Assembly (NCBI GenBank): GCA_964355015.1
Contig: CAYHCE010000006.1
Location: 1 to 64,000, forward strand
Length of the DNA stretch: 64,000 bases
Reading direction: 5' to 3'
Source: CAYHCE01 sp964355015
Lineage (GTDB): Bacteria > Cyanobacteriota > Cyanobacteriia > PCC-6307 > Cyanobiaceae
The notes below the pieces were generated by a model, which saw only the letters and a program-made list of their open reading frames with translations, made no database searches and was not told the DNA's origin. Within the stretch, counting starts at the first letter, position 1. The number at the start of each line of letters is the position of its first letter. Of the stretch, positions 50,756 through 59,867 are shown piece by piece. The translations under genes and the position numbers were made by a program.

Positions 50756-53125
50756 ATGGGTGGCACCCGCAACACGGCATCCCTCTCCGAACTGACAGCG
50801 CGGCCCTTTCGCCTGGGCCTGTTCCTCGGTCTGCCCCTGCTCGGAGTGGCAGCGCTGCTCGCTCCGGGTCGTGCCGCGGCCCAGACCGATCCCGCCACAC
50901 CCGCGCCTTCCCCGGCCGCCGCTCCTGTCTCCGGCCCGACGGATCCAGCTGCAGGGGGCCAGACCCCAACGGCAGTCCCGATCCCGACAACGACCCCTAC
51001 ACCGACCCCTGGCCCAGCGCCGGAACCGGCCCCGGTGACCCCTGGGACCACTCCGGGGCCAGCCGAGGCTCCTGGCGCTGCCGGCTCCGGCAGCCTGGCC
51101 CCGACCACACCGGCCGAACCCAGAGTTCTCGTCAGTGAGGTGGTCGTCCAGGGCCTGGAGGGTCATCCCGAACGGGAGCGCCTGGAGCTGGCCGTCTACG
51201 ACGCCATGGTGGTCCGCCCCGGCAGCCGCGTAACCCGCAGCGAGCTGCAGACCGATCTGTCGGCCATCTACGCCAGCGGCTGGTTCTCGGATGTGCGCAT
51301 CCAGCCCGTCGACGGCCCCCTGGGCGTTCAGGTGGTGGTCATCGCCACCGCCAATCCCGTTCTGCAGAACGTGGAGTTCGACGCCCCCAAGGTCAAGCTG
51401 CCGCCTGCGGTGATCAAGGACACATTCGCGGCTGACTACGGCAAGACGCTCAACCTCAACACCCTGCAGACCCGGATGCAGGAAATGCAGAAATGGTATG
51501 CCGACCAGGGCTATTCGCTGGCGCGGATCACCGGTCCCAGCCGGGTGAGCCCGGAAGGCACCGTGCAGCTCACCGTTCGCGAAGGCACGGTGGAAGGGGT
51601 GGAGGTGCAGTTCCTCAACAAGGAGGGTTCCGCCACCAACGACAAGGGCCAGCCGATCCGCGGCAAGACGAAGCCATGGGTCGTGACCCGGGAGATCTCG
51701 ATCAAGCCGGGTCAGATCTTCAACCGCCGCAGCCTGGAGGAGGACATCAAGCGTCTCTACGGCACCGGTCTCTTCGGTGACATCAAGGTCACTCTGCGGC
51801 CGGTGCCGGCCAAGCCGGGGGAGGTGGTGATCGTTCTGGGCATCGTCGAGCAGTCCTCCGGTTCTCTCTCCGGCGGCCTGGGCTACAGCCAGAGCCAGGG
51901 CGTGTTCGGCCAGATCCAGCTCCAGGACAGCAACCTGCTCGGTCGCGCCTGGGATATGAGCGTCAACTTCACCTACGGCCAGTTCGGTGGCCTCGCCGAT
52001 CTCTCCTTCACCGATCCCTGGATCAAGGGCGACCGCTACCGCACCGCCTTCCGCGCCCGGCTGTTTCTCAGCCGGGACGTGCCGCAGGTGTTCCAGAGCC
52101 AGGACAACGGCAGCATCAACACGGTCTCCAGCTTCTACGAGGCCCCGGGAACCAAGCTGGCCTACAACATCAACAACAACAACAACCCGGAGGGCAAGGT
52201 CTTCGGCTCGGTTTCGGAGGCGGAATCCGCCTCCCCGGGCAACAGCTGGTTCAACTACGACGGCAATTCGGTCGCGATCCAGCGGGCCGGCGGCAACATC
52301 CAGTTCGTGCGCCCGCTGAACGGAGGGAATCCCTTCAAGCGCGCTCTCTGGAGCGTGGTGGTGGGTGCCAGTGCCCAGGAAGTGACGCCGATGAACTTCA
52401 GCGGCGACAGCATGCCCTTTGGCGTGAGCACGAACAATTTCAACGGGGCAAAAGCGCCGATCGATAACGTGATCTGCATCGCCTTCAACTGCGCCCGTAA
52501 AAACCAGCTGGTCGCGTTCCGGGTGGGGGCCACCCGCAACAACCTCAACGATACGCGCAACCCCTCTTCAGGTTCCTTCTTCAGCGTCGGCAGCGAGCAG
52601 TTCATTTCCGTGGGCCCCGATTCCCCCACGTTCAATCGTGTGCGTGCCAGCTACAGCTATTTCATCCCGGTCAACTGGCTCAAGTTCTACAAAGGCTGCC
52701 GCACCAAGCCCGGTGAAACTCCCGATTGCAAGCAGGCTCTGGCATTCCAGGTTTCCGCCGGCTCCAACATCGGCGACCTGCCCCCCTACGAAGCCTTCTG
52801 CCTGGGTGGTTCCAACTCCGTGCGTGGCTATGCCGACTGCGACATGGGCGTGGGCCGGAGCTTCGGTGAGGCCACGATCGAATACAGATTCCCGTTGTTC
52901 AGCATCGTCAGTGGTGAGCTGTTCATCGACGCCGGCACCGCCTTCGGAACCCAGTCCAGCGTTCCCGGCAACCCCGGCGGGCTGCTGCTCAAGCCCGGTA
53001 GCGGCTTCTCGGTGGGCACCGGTCTGATCGTGACCACGCCTGTGGGTCCGCTGCGGCTGGAGGTCGCCAGCAAGGACTTCAGCGGTGAATGGCGCTTCAA
53101 CCTCGGCGTCGGCTGGAAGTTCTAG
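50756..53125 (+). CDS. Outer-membrane assembly protein, Omp85/BamA type
   Basis: A 789-residue protein. A signal peptide ends near LAPGRAAAQTDP. A Pro/Thr/Ala-rich linker of about 75 residues follows, then POTRA repeats (LVSEVVVQGLEGHPERERL onward to about residue 370) and a 16-strand barrel domain with GGLGYSQSQGVFGQ and the ending RFNLGVGWKF, whose terminal Phe is typical. It inserts beta-barrel proteins and is the relative of plastid Toc75. A poly-Asn stretch (INNNNN) lies in a barrel loop. lpxC follows with a TAGTG overlap. Confidence 0.94.
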   Translation: MGGTRNTASLSELTARPFRLGLFLGLPLLGVAALLAPGRAAAQTDPATPAPSPAAAPVSGPTDPAAGGQTPTAVPIPTTTPTPTPGPAPEPAPVTPGTTPGPAEAPGAAGSGSLAPTTPAEPRVLVSEVVVQGLEGHPERERLELAVYDAMVVRPGSRVTRSELQTDLSAIYASGWFSDVRIQPVDGPLGVQVVVIATANPVLQNVEFDAPKVKLPPAVIKDTFAADYGKTLNLNTLQTRMQEMQKWYADQGYSLARITGPSRVSPEGTVQLTVREGTVEGVEVQFLNKEGSATNDKGQPIRGKTKPWVVTREISIKPGQIFNRRSLEEDIKRLYGTGLFGDIKVTLRPVPAKPGEVVIVLGIVEQSSGSLSGGLGYSQSQGVFGQIQLQDSNLLGRAWDMSVNFTYGQFGGLADLSFTDPWIKGDRYRTAFRARLFLSRDVPQVFQSQDNGSINTVSSFYEAPGTKLAYNINNNNNPEGKVFGSVSEAESASPGNSWFNYDGNSVAIQRAGGNIQFVRPLNGGNPFKRALWSVVVGASAQEVTPMNFSGDSMPFGVSTNNFNGAKAPIDNVICIAFNCARKNQLVAFRVGATRNNLNDTRNPSSGSFFSVGSEQFISVGPDSPTFNRVRASYSYFIPVNWLKFYKGCRTKPGETPDCKQALAFQVSAGSNIGDLPPYEAFCLGGSNSVRGYADCDMGVGRSFGEATIEYRFPLFSIVSGELFIDAGTAFGTQSSVPGNPGGLLLKPGSGFSVGTGLIVTTPVGPLRLEVASKDFSGEWRFNLGVGWKF

Positions 53126-53976
53126 TGTCGCCCTGGCCTGCGGACTACGGCCGGGCCTGGACCCTGGCAGCTGCGGTGGAGCGCAGCGGCGTCGGCCTCC
53201 ACAGCGGCAGTCACTGCCGGGTGCGGCTGCAGCCGGGCGATCGGCCCGGCTACCGGCTCGGCTGGCTGGACGAGCCCTCTGCCGGGCTCGTCCACCTTCA
53301 CCCCGATCAGGTGAGCGACACCCAGCTCTGCACCGCGCTGCGGCTCGACCAGCGGCGGCTGGCCACGGTGGAACATCTGCTGGCGGCCCTGGCGGGCACG
53401 GGCCTCTCCCATGTGGAGATCCTGGTGGAGGGGGAGGAGGTTCCCCTGCTCGATGGCTCGGCCCTTCCCTGGGTCGAGGCGATCGGCGAGGCGGGGCTGC
53501 AGGAACTGGGGGAGCGCCAGCCGCTGCAGCGGCTCGAGGCCCCGATCACTCTCCAGCACGGCCAGAGCTTCACCCTTGCCCTGCCCAGCGATCGCCCGCG
53601 CCTGGGGGCCGCGATCGAGTTCTCCCAGCCGGCGATCGGCCGCCAGATGTTCTCGCTCGAACTCACCCCCTCGGCCTTCGTGGAGCAGCTGGCACCGGCC
53701 CGCACCTTCGGCTTCCGTGACCAGATCGAGCAGCTCCGCGCTGCCGGCCTGATCAAGGGCGGCGGCCTGGACAATGCCCTGGTCTGCGATGGCGCCCAGT
53801 GGCTGAATCCGCCGCTGCGCTTCCCGCACGAACCGGTGCGCCATAAGCTCTTGGACCTGCTGGGGGACCTGGCGCTGGTGGGCTTGCCCCAGGCCCAGAT
53901 CTTCGCCTTCCGTGGATCCCACGGGCTGCATACCGCCCTGGCGGCAGCTCTGGCCGCCCAGTCCCGATCGACCTGA
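53125..53976 (+). CDS. lpxC: UDP-3-O-acyl-N-acetylglucosamine deacetylase
   Basis: A 283-residue zinc deacetylase starting at GTG 53125, overlapping the BamA stop by one base. VERSGVGLHSG near the N terminus, the zinc His in TVEHLLAALAGTG and the RHKLLDLLGDLAL motif (second His and Asp) are all visible, as is GLIKGGGLDNALV. It catalyses the committed step of lipid A synthesis. fabZ follows after six bases. Confidence 0.95.
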   Translation: MSPWPADYGRAWTLAAAVERSGVGLHSGSHCRVRLQPGDRPGYRLGWLDEPSAGLVHLHPDQVSDTQLCTALRLDQRRLATVEHLLAALAGTGLSHVEILVEGEEVPLLDGSALPWVEAIGEAGLQELGERQPLQRLEAPITLQHGQSFTLALPSDRPRLGAAIEFSQPAIGRQMFSLELTPSAFVEQLAPARTFGFRDQIEQLRAAGLIKGGGLDNALVCDGAQWLNPPLRFPHEPVRHKLLDLLGDLALVGLPQAQIFAFRGSHGLHTALAAALAAQSRST

Positions 53977-53982
53977 AGCCCG

Positions 53983-54438
53983 TTGTCCGTTTCTCCTGCC
54001 GGCGCACCACTGCTGACCAGTGAGCAGATCCTCAACCTGCTCCCCCACCGCTTCCCCTTCGCCCTGGTGGATCGGGTGATCGAGTACGAGCCCGGCAAAC
54101 GGGCCGTGGCCCTCAAGAACGTGACCCTGAACGAGCCCCAGTTCCAGGGCCACTTCCCGGGTCGCCCCCTGATGCCGGGGGTGCTGATCGTCGAGGCGAT
54201 GGCTCAGGTGGGTGGCCTGATCGTCACCCAGATGCCTGATCTGCCAAAGGGCCTGTTCGTGTTCGCCGGCATCGACGGCGTCCGCTTTCGCCGCCCCGTG
54301 GTGCCGGGCGACCAGTTGCTGATCAGCTGCGAACTGCTCAGCCTCAAGCGCAGGCGGTTCGGCAAAGTGAAGGCCGCAGCCACCGTCGACGGTGACCTGG
54401 TGTGCTCCGGAGAACTGATGTTCTCCCTGGTTGACTGA
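53983..54438 (+). CDS. fabZ: 3-hydroxyacyl-ACP dehydratase FabZ
   Basis: A 151-residue hotdog-fold enzyme starting at TTG 53983. ILNLLPHRFPFALVDRV has the active-site His, and GHFPGRPLMPGVLIVEAMAQ has the catalytic Glu. It dehydrates 3-hydroxyacyl-ACP and so competes with lipid A synthesis for that precursor, which explains its place between lpxC and lpxA. Confidence 0.96.
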   Translation: MSVSPAGAPLLTSEQILNLLPHRFPFALVDRVIEYEPGKRAVALKNVTLNEPQFQGHFPGRPLMPGVLIVEAMAQVGGLIVTQMPDLPKGLFVFAGIDGVRFRRPVVPGDQLLISCELLSLKRRRFGKVKAAATVDGDLVCSGELMFSLVD

Positions 54439-54442
54439 GCCG

Positions 54443-55264
54443 ATGACCCGCACAGCCGTGGAAACGACGATTCACGCCACCGCGGTGGTCGACCCCCGTG
54501 CCCAGCTCGGCGAGGGTGTGGAGATCGGTCCATTCGCGGTGATCGGTCCTGACGTTCAGATCGGTGCCGGCAGCCGGATCGGTCCCCATGTGGTGATCGA
54601 TGGCCGGGTGCGGATGGGCGCCCGCAACCGGATCTTCCCCGGGGCCTGCATCGGCCTGGAACCCCAGGACCTCAAGTACGGCGGTGCGCCCACCGAAGTG
54701 GTGATGGGCGATGAGAACACCATCCGCGAGTGCGTCACCATCAACCGTGCCACGGCCGACGGAGAACAGACCCGGCTGGGCAGCGGCAACCTGCTGATGG
54801 CTTACAGCCATGTGGGTCACAACTGCGAACTGGGCGACCGCGTCGTGGTGGCGAACAGCGTGGCGATCGCTGGCCACGTGGTGATCGGTGATCGGGCTGT
54901 GATCGGGGGCGTGCTCGGCATCCACCAGTTCGTGCACATCGGCAAGCTGGCGATGGTGGGCGGCATGAGCCGGATCGATCGGGATGTTCCCCCTTTCGCC
55001 ATCGTCGAGGGCCATCCCGGCCGGTTGCGGGGGCTCAACCGCATCGGCCTCAAGCGCAGCGGACTGGCTGACCGGGACGGCGGAGCCGAACTGAGGCAGC
55101 TCCAGCAGGTCTGGGACCGGCTGTACCGGGGTGACGATGTGCTGGTGCAGGCCCTGGCCCGCATCCGCGAGGAGCGGCTGCTACCGGCCGCCGAGGAGCT
55201 CTGCGGTTTCCTGGAAGCCTCGATCGCGCCGGGGCGGCGCGGTCCGCTGCCGCCCCAGCGCTGA
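54443..55264 (+). CDS. lpxA: UDP-N-acetylglucosamine acyltransferase
   Basis: A 273-residue left-handed beta-helix protein with hexapeptide repeats (IGPFAVIGPDVQIGAGSRIG), GLEPQDLKYGG and the catalytic His in SHVGHNCELGD. It attaches the first 3-hydroxyacyl chain in lipid A synthesis. ATG 54443 fits; an in-frame TTG 54431 overlaps fabZ. The stop overlaps the lpxB ATG by one base. Confidence 0.95.
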   Translation: MTRTAVETTIHATAVVDPRAQLGEGVEIGPFAVIGPDVQIGAGSRIGPHVVIDGRVRMGARNRIFPGACIGLEPQDLKYGGAPTEVVMGDENTIRECVTINRATADGEQTRLGSGNLLMAYSHVGHNCELGDRVVVANSVAIAGHVVIGDRAVIGGVLGIHQFVHIGKLAMVGGMSRIDRDVPPFAIVEGHPGRLRGLNRIGLKRSGLADRDGGAELRQLQQVWDRLYRGDDVLVQALARIREERLLPAAEELCGFLEASIAPGRRGPLPPQR

Positions 55265-56451
55265 TGGTGCGACTGCTGATCAGCACCGGTGAGGTGTCGG
55301 GCGACCTGCAGGGGGGATTGCTGATCCGCGCCCTCCACGAGGAGGCCGCCCGGCGACACCTGACTCTGGAGATCGAGGCCCTCGGGGGCGAACGGATGAA
55401 GAAGGCGGGGGCCCATCTGCTCGCCAACACCGCACCGATGGGGGCGATCGGGCTGTGGGAGGCCCTGCCCCTTGTGCTGCCCACGCTGCGACTGCAGCGC
55501 CAGGTGGGTCGCTGGTTGCGCCGCAGCCCCCCCGACGGGGTGGTGCTGATCGATTACATGGGAGCCAACGTCAGCCTCGGCCGCCGCATCCGGCGCCGTT
55601 GCCCGTCGGTGCCGATCACTTATTACATAGCGCCCCAGGAGTGGGCCTTCCGCCTTGGCGAGGGGGGCACCACCCGCCTGATCGGCTTCACCGACCGGAT
55701 CCTGGCGATCTTTCCGGAAGAGGCGCGCTTCTATGCCGCCCGCGGCGCCCGGGTCACCTGGGTGGGCCATCCCCTGATCGACACCCTGGCGTCTCCGCCC
55801 ACGGCCCAGGAGGCTCGCCGGATGCTGGGCCTGGCGGACGATGCCCAGGTGCTGCTGCTGCTGCCCGCCTCCCGCCCCCAGGAGATGCGCTACCTGATGC
55901 CGCCACTGGCCGCCGCCGCCGCCGAACTGCAACGCCTTCGGCCCGGGCTGAAGGTGATGGTGCCGGCCGGCCTGGCCGGCTTCGAACAGACCCTGGCCCG
56001 CCAGCTCCGCGACGCGGGGGTGGAGGCCACGGTGATCCCCGCCGACCGCTCCGATGCTCTAAAGCCCGCCCTCTGCGCGGTCGCCGTCCTCGCCCTGACC
56101 AAGTCGGGAACGGCGAATCTGGAACTGGCTCTGCGGGATGTGCCCCAGGTGGTGGGCTATCGCCTCAGCCGGGTGACGGCCTTCCTGGCCCAGCGGCTGC
56201 TGGGCTTCAACGTGCCCCACATCTCTCCGGTCAACCTGGTGCTGGAGGAACGCCTGTTGCCGGAGCTGCTCCAGGACGACCTGACCCCCGAGGCGATCGT
56301 GGCCGCTGCTCTGCCGTTGCTCGAACCTGGCCCCGAACGTCGGCGGATTCTGGAGGGATACGGCCGTCTGAGGAGCCTGCTGGGGGAGCCCGGGGTGACC
56401 CGGCGGGCCGCCTGTGAGATTCTCGATCAGCTCACGAGCGCCACGGCATGA
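55264..56451 (+). CDS. lpxB: Lipid-A-disaccharide synthase
   Basis: A 395-residue GT19 glycosyltransferase: LLISTGEVSGDLQGGLLI at the start, YYIAPQEWAFRLGEG and WVGHPLIDTL in the middle, and ALTKSGTANLELAL near the end. It condenses two lipid A precursors at the inner face of the cytoplasmic membrane. It overlaps lpxA (TGATG) and msrA (ATGA). Confidence 0.95.
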   Translation: MVRLLISTGEVSGDLQGGLLIRALHEEAARRHLTLEIEALGGERMKKAGAHLLANTAPMGAIGLWEALPLVLPTLRLQRQVGRWLRRSPPDGVVLIDYMGANVSLGRRIRRRCPSVPITYYIAPQEWAFRLGEGGTTRLIGFTDRILAIFPEEARFYAARGARVTWVGHPLIDTLASPPTAQEARRMLGLADDAQVLLLLPASRPQEMRYLMPPLAAAAAELQRLRPGLKVMVPAGLAGFEQTLARQLRDAGVEATVIPADRSDALKPALCAVAVLALTKSGTANLELALRDVPQVVGYRLSRVTAFLAQRLLGFNVPHISPVNLVLEERLLPELLQDDLTPEAIVAAALPLLEPGPERRRILEGYGRLRSLLGEPGVTRRAACEILDQLTSATA

Positions 56452-57146
56452 GCAGCGCCAGCCTTCCTTCGCCCCCGGGGGAGCCACGCACCCCGGGATC
56501 CCGCTGGCCGATGCCGGGGGGTCTGGCACTTTCCCTGCTGCTCCTGCTGGGACTGTTGCTGGTCCCGGCGGCCCCTGCGGCGGCGGCGGTCGAAGAGGCC
56601 GTGCTGGCGGGGGGCTGCTTCTGGTGCCTGGAGCATGATCTGGAGGGCCTGCCGGGGGTGGTGGAAGTGGTGAGCGGCTTCAGCGGTGGCTCGCTGCCGA
56701 ATCCCACCTATCGCCAGGTCTCCGCCGGTGGCACCGGGCATGTCGAGAGCGTGCGGGTGCGCTTCGACAACGCCCGCCTTCCCTACCCCACCCTGCTGCG
56801 CGCCTACTGGCGCAATGTCGACGCGCTTGATGGCGGCGGCCAGTTCTGCGATCGGGGCGACTCGTACCGGGCCGTGATCTTCAGCCGCGCTGGACGGCAG
56901 GAGGAACAGGCCGCCGCCAGCCTGCAGGCGTCGGCCCGGGAGCTTGGGGTGAAGCCCACGGCGATCCGGGTCAAGATCCGGCCCCTGGAGCGTTTCTGGC
57001 CCGCCGAGGACTACCACCAGAACTACGCCGAGCGGAATGCCCTCCGGTACAACTACTACCGTTGGTCCTGCGGCCGTGATCGCCGGCTGGACCAGCTCTG
57101 GGGGCCGAGGGCGCGGGGCTCGGCGCCATGGGGTGGCCAGCGCTGA
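56448..57146 (+). CDS. msrA: Exported peptide-methionine (S)-S-oxide reductase MsrA
   Basis: A 232-residue protein. A hydrophobic leader at about residues 24-46 (GLALSLLLLLGLLLVP) ends at AAAAVEEA, so the enzyme is probably exported. The MsrA catalytic motif GGCFWCLEHDLEG follows, with SGFSGGSLPNPTY and YHQNYAERNA. It reduces methionine-S-sulfoxide. It is coupled to lpxB by an ATGA overlap, so an oxidation-repair enzyme rides on the lipid A operon. Confidence 0.93.
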   Translation: MSSASLPSPPGEPRTPGSRWPMPGGLALSLLLLLGLLLVPAAPAAAAVEEAVLAGGCFWCLEHDLEGLPGVVEVVSGFSGGSLPNPTYRQVSAGGTGHVESVRVRFDNARLPYPTLLRAYWRNVDALDGGGQFCDRGDSYRAVIFSRAGRQEEQAAASLQASARELGVKPTAIRVKIRPLERFWPAEDYHQNYAERNALRYNYYRWSCGRDRRLDQLWGPRARGSAPWGGQR

Positions 57147-57218
57147 GTGCAGCTTGCGGCCCTTCCCAGATCCGCCCGCTCCCTCTACGGTTCATGGATG
57201 TCGAGTGCAGGTCTTCGT

Positions 57219-57413
57219 ATGTATCTGCTGACGATCCGCGACGGTCTGGTCACCCGTCACATCGGCCCGTACGCCAGCCCCAAGCAGGTCATGGACGATC
57301 TGGACAGGCTTCTCACCGCCTTCGGTGAGCGGGCCCGCTGGCAGATCCACGAGATGGAGGAGCCGGCCCGTTTGCTGGAAACGATCGGCGGACCGGAACC
57401 TGTGGCTGCCTGA
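57219..57413 (+). CDS. Small protein of unknown function (64 aa)
   Basis: From ATG 57219 the product is MYLLTIRDGLVTRHIGPYAS and so on, 64 residues with a short beta-rich start and an acidic helix at the end. ATG 57198 in the same frame would add seven residues. It lies 72 bases after msrA and converges on the membrane protein at 57422. I recognise no family; codon use resembles that of the neighbours. Confidence 0.6.
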   Translation: MYLLTIRDGLVTRHIGPYASPKQVMDDLDRLLTAFGERARWQIHEMEEPARLLETIGGPEPVAA

Positions 57414-57421
57414 GCAGGCGT

Positions 57422-57664
57422 CTAGTCCGCGCTGCGGGGATAGCCCCGGAGCAGCCCGCTTTCCACCATCAGCCCCACTCCGGCGGTGACGCTGATCAGG
57501 CCGAGGGTGCCGTACCAGAACCATGGACCGGCCTGCTGATTCAGCGCCGGAATCCCCTGCCAGGTCCGCCGTGTGATCGCCTCGCCGACGAGGCAGAGGC
57601 CGGTGGGAAGCAGCAGAACCCCCAGCTGGGCGCGGATGTACCAGCGGATTTTCTTGGCGGCCAT
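57422..57664 (-). CDS. Small membrane protein of unknown function (80 aa)
   Basis: An 80-residue protein with a basic N terminus (MAAKKIRWYIRAQLG) and two hydrophobic segments (about residues 13-30 and 48-70), so a short two-pass membrane protein. It follows pepA by 30 bases on the same strand. A TAGGGT hexamer at 57692-57697 on the minus strand could give it its own start. Function unknown. Confidence 0.7.
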   Translation of the reverse strand: MAAKKIRWYIRAQLGVLLLPTGLCLVGEAITRRTWQGIPALNQQAGPWFWYGTLGLISVTAGVGLMVESGLLRGYPRSAD

Positions 57665-57694
57665 GGCGACGGGGTCCGGCGTCAGGGGCCAACC

Positions 57695-59176
57695 CTAAGC
57701 GGGGCCCCCGCTGGTCACCCAGTGAACCAGGGTGCGGACGCCGAAGCCGGTGGCCCCGGCCGGATCGAGACCCCGGCCCTTGTCGCTCCAGACGGTGCCG
57801 GCGATGTCGAGGTGGGCCCAGGCCAGCCCGGGGCGGATGAAGTCCTGCAGGAAGAGGGCGGCCGTGATCGCACCACCGGGCCTGGGACCGGTGTTCTTGA
57901 GATCCGCCACCGGACTCTTGAGTCCGTCCTTGTAGGAGGACTGCAGCGGCATGCGCCAGAACAGCTCCCCGCCCCGCTTGCCGGCTTCCTGCAGGGCCTG
58001 CGCCAGTCCGTCGCTGGGGGACCAGAGCCCGGCGATCTCCTCGCCGAGCGCGATCACGCAGGCGCCGGTGAGCGTGGCCAGATCCACCACCGCATCCGGC
58101 TCGAGCTTCGAGGCGTAGACGAGGGCATCGGCCAGGGTGAGCCGACCCTCGGCATCGGTGTTGTTGACCTCGATCGTCTTGCCGTTCGAGGCGGTGAGGA
58201 TGTCACCGGGGTGGATGGCTTCGCCGCTGATCATGTTTTCGCAGGCGGCCACGATCACGTGCACCTCCACGCCGGCGGGCTTCAGCTCGGCGATGGCGCG
58301 CGCGGCCCCCAGCACCGCAGCGCTGCCGCCCATGTCGTACTTCATCATCTCAATCTGAGATCCGGCTGTCTTGAGGTTGTAGCCGCCGGAATCGAAGGTG
58401 AGCCCCTTGCCGATCAGCACCAGCTTCCGGCTGGCGCCGTCTGCCGGGTGGTAAGTGAGGTGGATGAATTTCGGCGGGAGCGACGAACCCCGGGCCACGC
58501 CCAGGTAGGCGCCCATGCCCAGGGCGGCGCATTCGGCTCGCTCCAGCACCGTCAGGTCCAGGCCGAACTCCGCGGCGATGGCAGCGGCGGTGTCGGCCAG
58601 GGCCTGGGGAGTCACCACGTTCGGCGGGGCGGCCACAAGCTGGCGCGCCAGCTCCACCCCGGCACAGGTGGCGCTCACCCCGTCGAGGCCTGCCGCTGCC
58701 GCCTCGGCCATGGCCAGCAGGGTCACCGTCGCCGGCGTGGGCGAGGGGTCGCTCTCGCTCTTGAACCGCTGGTCCACATAGAGGGCAAGGCGCACCGCCT
58801 CGGCGATCGCCCGTGCGGCGGCGGCGGGCTCCAGCGCGTCGGTGGGCAGGGCGATGCCCAGCTCCCGGGCGCCCGCGCCCGCTGCAGCCCTGGCCACCGC
58901 TGCGGCGCTGGAGCGCAGCGCCTCCAGATCGAACCGTGCCGGTTCCCCCAGACCCACCAGCACGAGGGTGGCGGGAGCGCCGCCCAGCAGGCTGAGGCAG
59001 GCTGATTCCCCCACCTTGCCCTTGAAGCGGCGCTGTTCGAGCAGGGCGCCGACACCGCTGCCGAAGCGGGCCTCCACGGCCTGCCGCAGAGCGCCCGTGT
59101 CGTTCTCGAACAGCCCCACCGCCAGGGCGTGGCCGCTCCAGTCAGCCAGAGAGGCGGATGTGCAGCTGAACTCCAT
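57695..59176 (-). CDS. pepA: Leucyl aminopeptidase (M17)
   Basis: A 493-residue two-metal aminopeptidase: KLVLIGKGLTFDSGGYNLK with metal-binding Lys and Asp, then DMGGSAAVLGAAR, and the signature NTDAEGRLTLADALVYA. It removes N-terminal Leu and other residues in the cytoplasm. ATG 59176 (MEFSCTSASLADWSG) matches the family start; ATG 59209 would add 11 residues. It lies 38 bases after the GIY-YIG-like gene and is probably in the same operon. Confidence 0.95.
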   Translation of the reverse strand: MEFSCTSASLADWSGHALAVGLFENDTGALRQAVEARFGSGVGALLEQRRFKGKVGESACLSLLGGAPATLVLVGLGEPARFDLEALRSSAAAVARAAAGAGARELGIALPTDALEPAAAARAIAEAVRLALYVDQRFKSESDPSPTPATVTLLAMAEAAAAGLDGVSATCAGVELARQLVAAPPNVVTPQALADTAAAIAAEFGLDLTVLERAECAALGMGAYLGVARGSSLPPKFIHLTYHPADGASRKLVLIGKGLTFDSGGYNLKTAGSQIEMMKYDMGGSAAVLGAARAIAELKPAGVEVHVIVAACENMISGEAIHPGDILTASNGKTIEVNNTDAEGRLTLADALVYASKLEPDAVVDLATLTGACVIALGEEIAGLWSPSDGLAQALQEAGKRGGELFWRMPLQSSYKDGLKSPVADLKNTGPRPGGAITAALFLQDFIRPGLAWAHLDIAGTVWSDKGRGLDPAGATGFGVRTLVHWVTSGGPA

Positions 59177-59214
59177 GGGTGTGCCTGCCCGGGCCGCGAT
59201 CGTAGCCATGCCTC

Positions 59215-59865
59215 TCAGGGGAGCTCAGCGGTGAACGGGGTGGCCCAGCGCTGGCGTGTCTCCTTGTTGAACGGGGGCTGCCAGAGACGGATCAGGGCCT
59301 GCTCCAGGGCCCGCCGTGGCCGCAACGCCGCGGGCACGTCACACCAGAACCGGATGCTGGTGGCGGGGGCCAGCCCGGCCCGCTGCAGCGCTTCGGCGTA
59401 GGCCGCCAGGTAGGTCTTGCAGTCGTGCTCCCCCTTCCAGCGCCGGTCGGCGCAACCCGTCTCGCCCACGTAGAGCAGCAGGGGATGCAGCAGCTGGGGC
59501 GGCCGGTCCATCACCACGTAGAGCGCCGCACCCTGCTGGGGAGGATCCGGCCAGCGCCAGAACTGCAGGGTCTGGGGGGCGAGTGCGAGAGGATCGAAGC
59601 GGGTGGCCCTCGCGGCGGGATCGTCGGCGACGGCGGCGAACAGGCTGCCTTGCACGGGTCCGGCCGCGGCGGCGCCCGGCTGCCGGCCCGGCGTGCCGCC
59701 CTGACCCTTCAGCGCTTCGAACAGGGGCTCCTGGAAGGTGCCCAGCCGGTTCTGCCAGCTGAGCAGCTGGTGCTGGAGCAGGGGCAGCGAGTCCGGCAGC
59801 CGGGCGCCGGCCGGCACCGATTCGGCCCCGTGGCTGAACAGGTCGCCCTGGCGAGCTGCCGCCAT
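59215..59865 (-). CDS. GIY-YIG-like nuclease-fold protein
   Basis: A 216-residue protein. The C-terminal half looks like a GIY-YIG domain: GIY position as ALYVVMD (Tyr116), YIG position as LYVGET (Tyr132), an Arg pair at 141-142, Glu188 in RRALEQALI and Asn200 in PPFN. All residue types of the catalytic set are present. The N-terminal 90 residues are low in similarity and Pro/Gln-rich. It may cut or bind DNA; no partner is known. Its ATG is two bases from the stop of the helix-hairpin-helix gene. Confidence 0.75.
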   Translation of the reverse strand: MAAARQGDLFSHGAESVPAGARLPDSLPLLQHQLLSWQNRLGTFQEPLFEALKGQGGTPGRQPGAAAAGPVQGSLFAAVADDPAARATRFDPLALAPQTLQFWRWPDPPQQGAALYVVMDRPPQLLHPLLLYVGETGCADRRWKGEHDCKTYLAAYAEALQRAGLAPATSIRFWCDVPAALRPRRALEQALIRLWQPPFNKETRQRWATPFTAELP

Positions 59866-59867
59866 GA

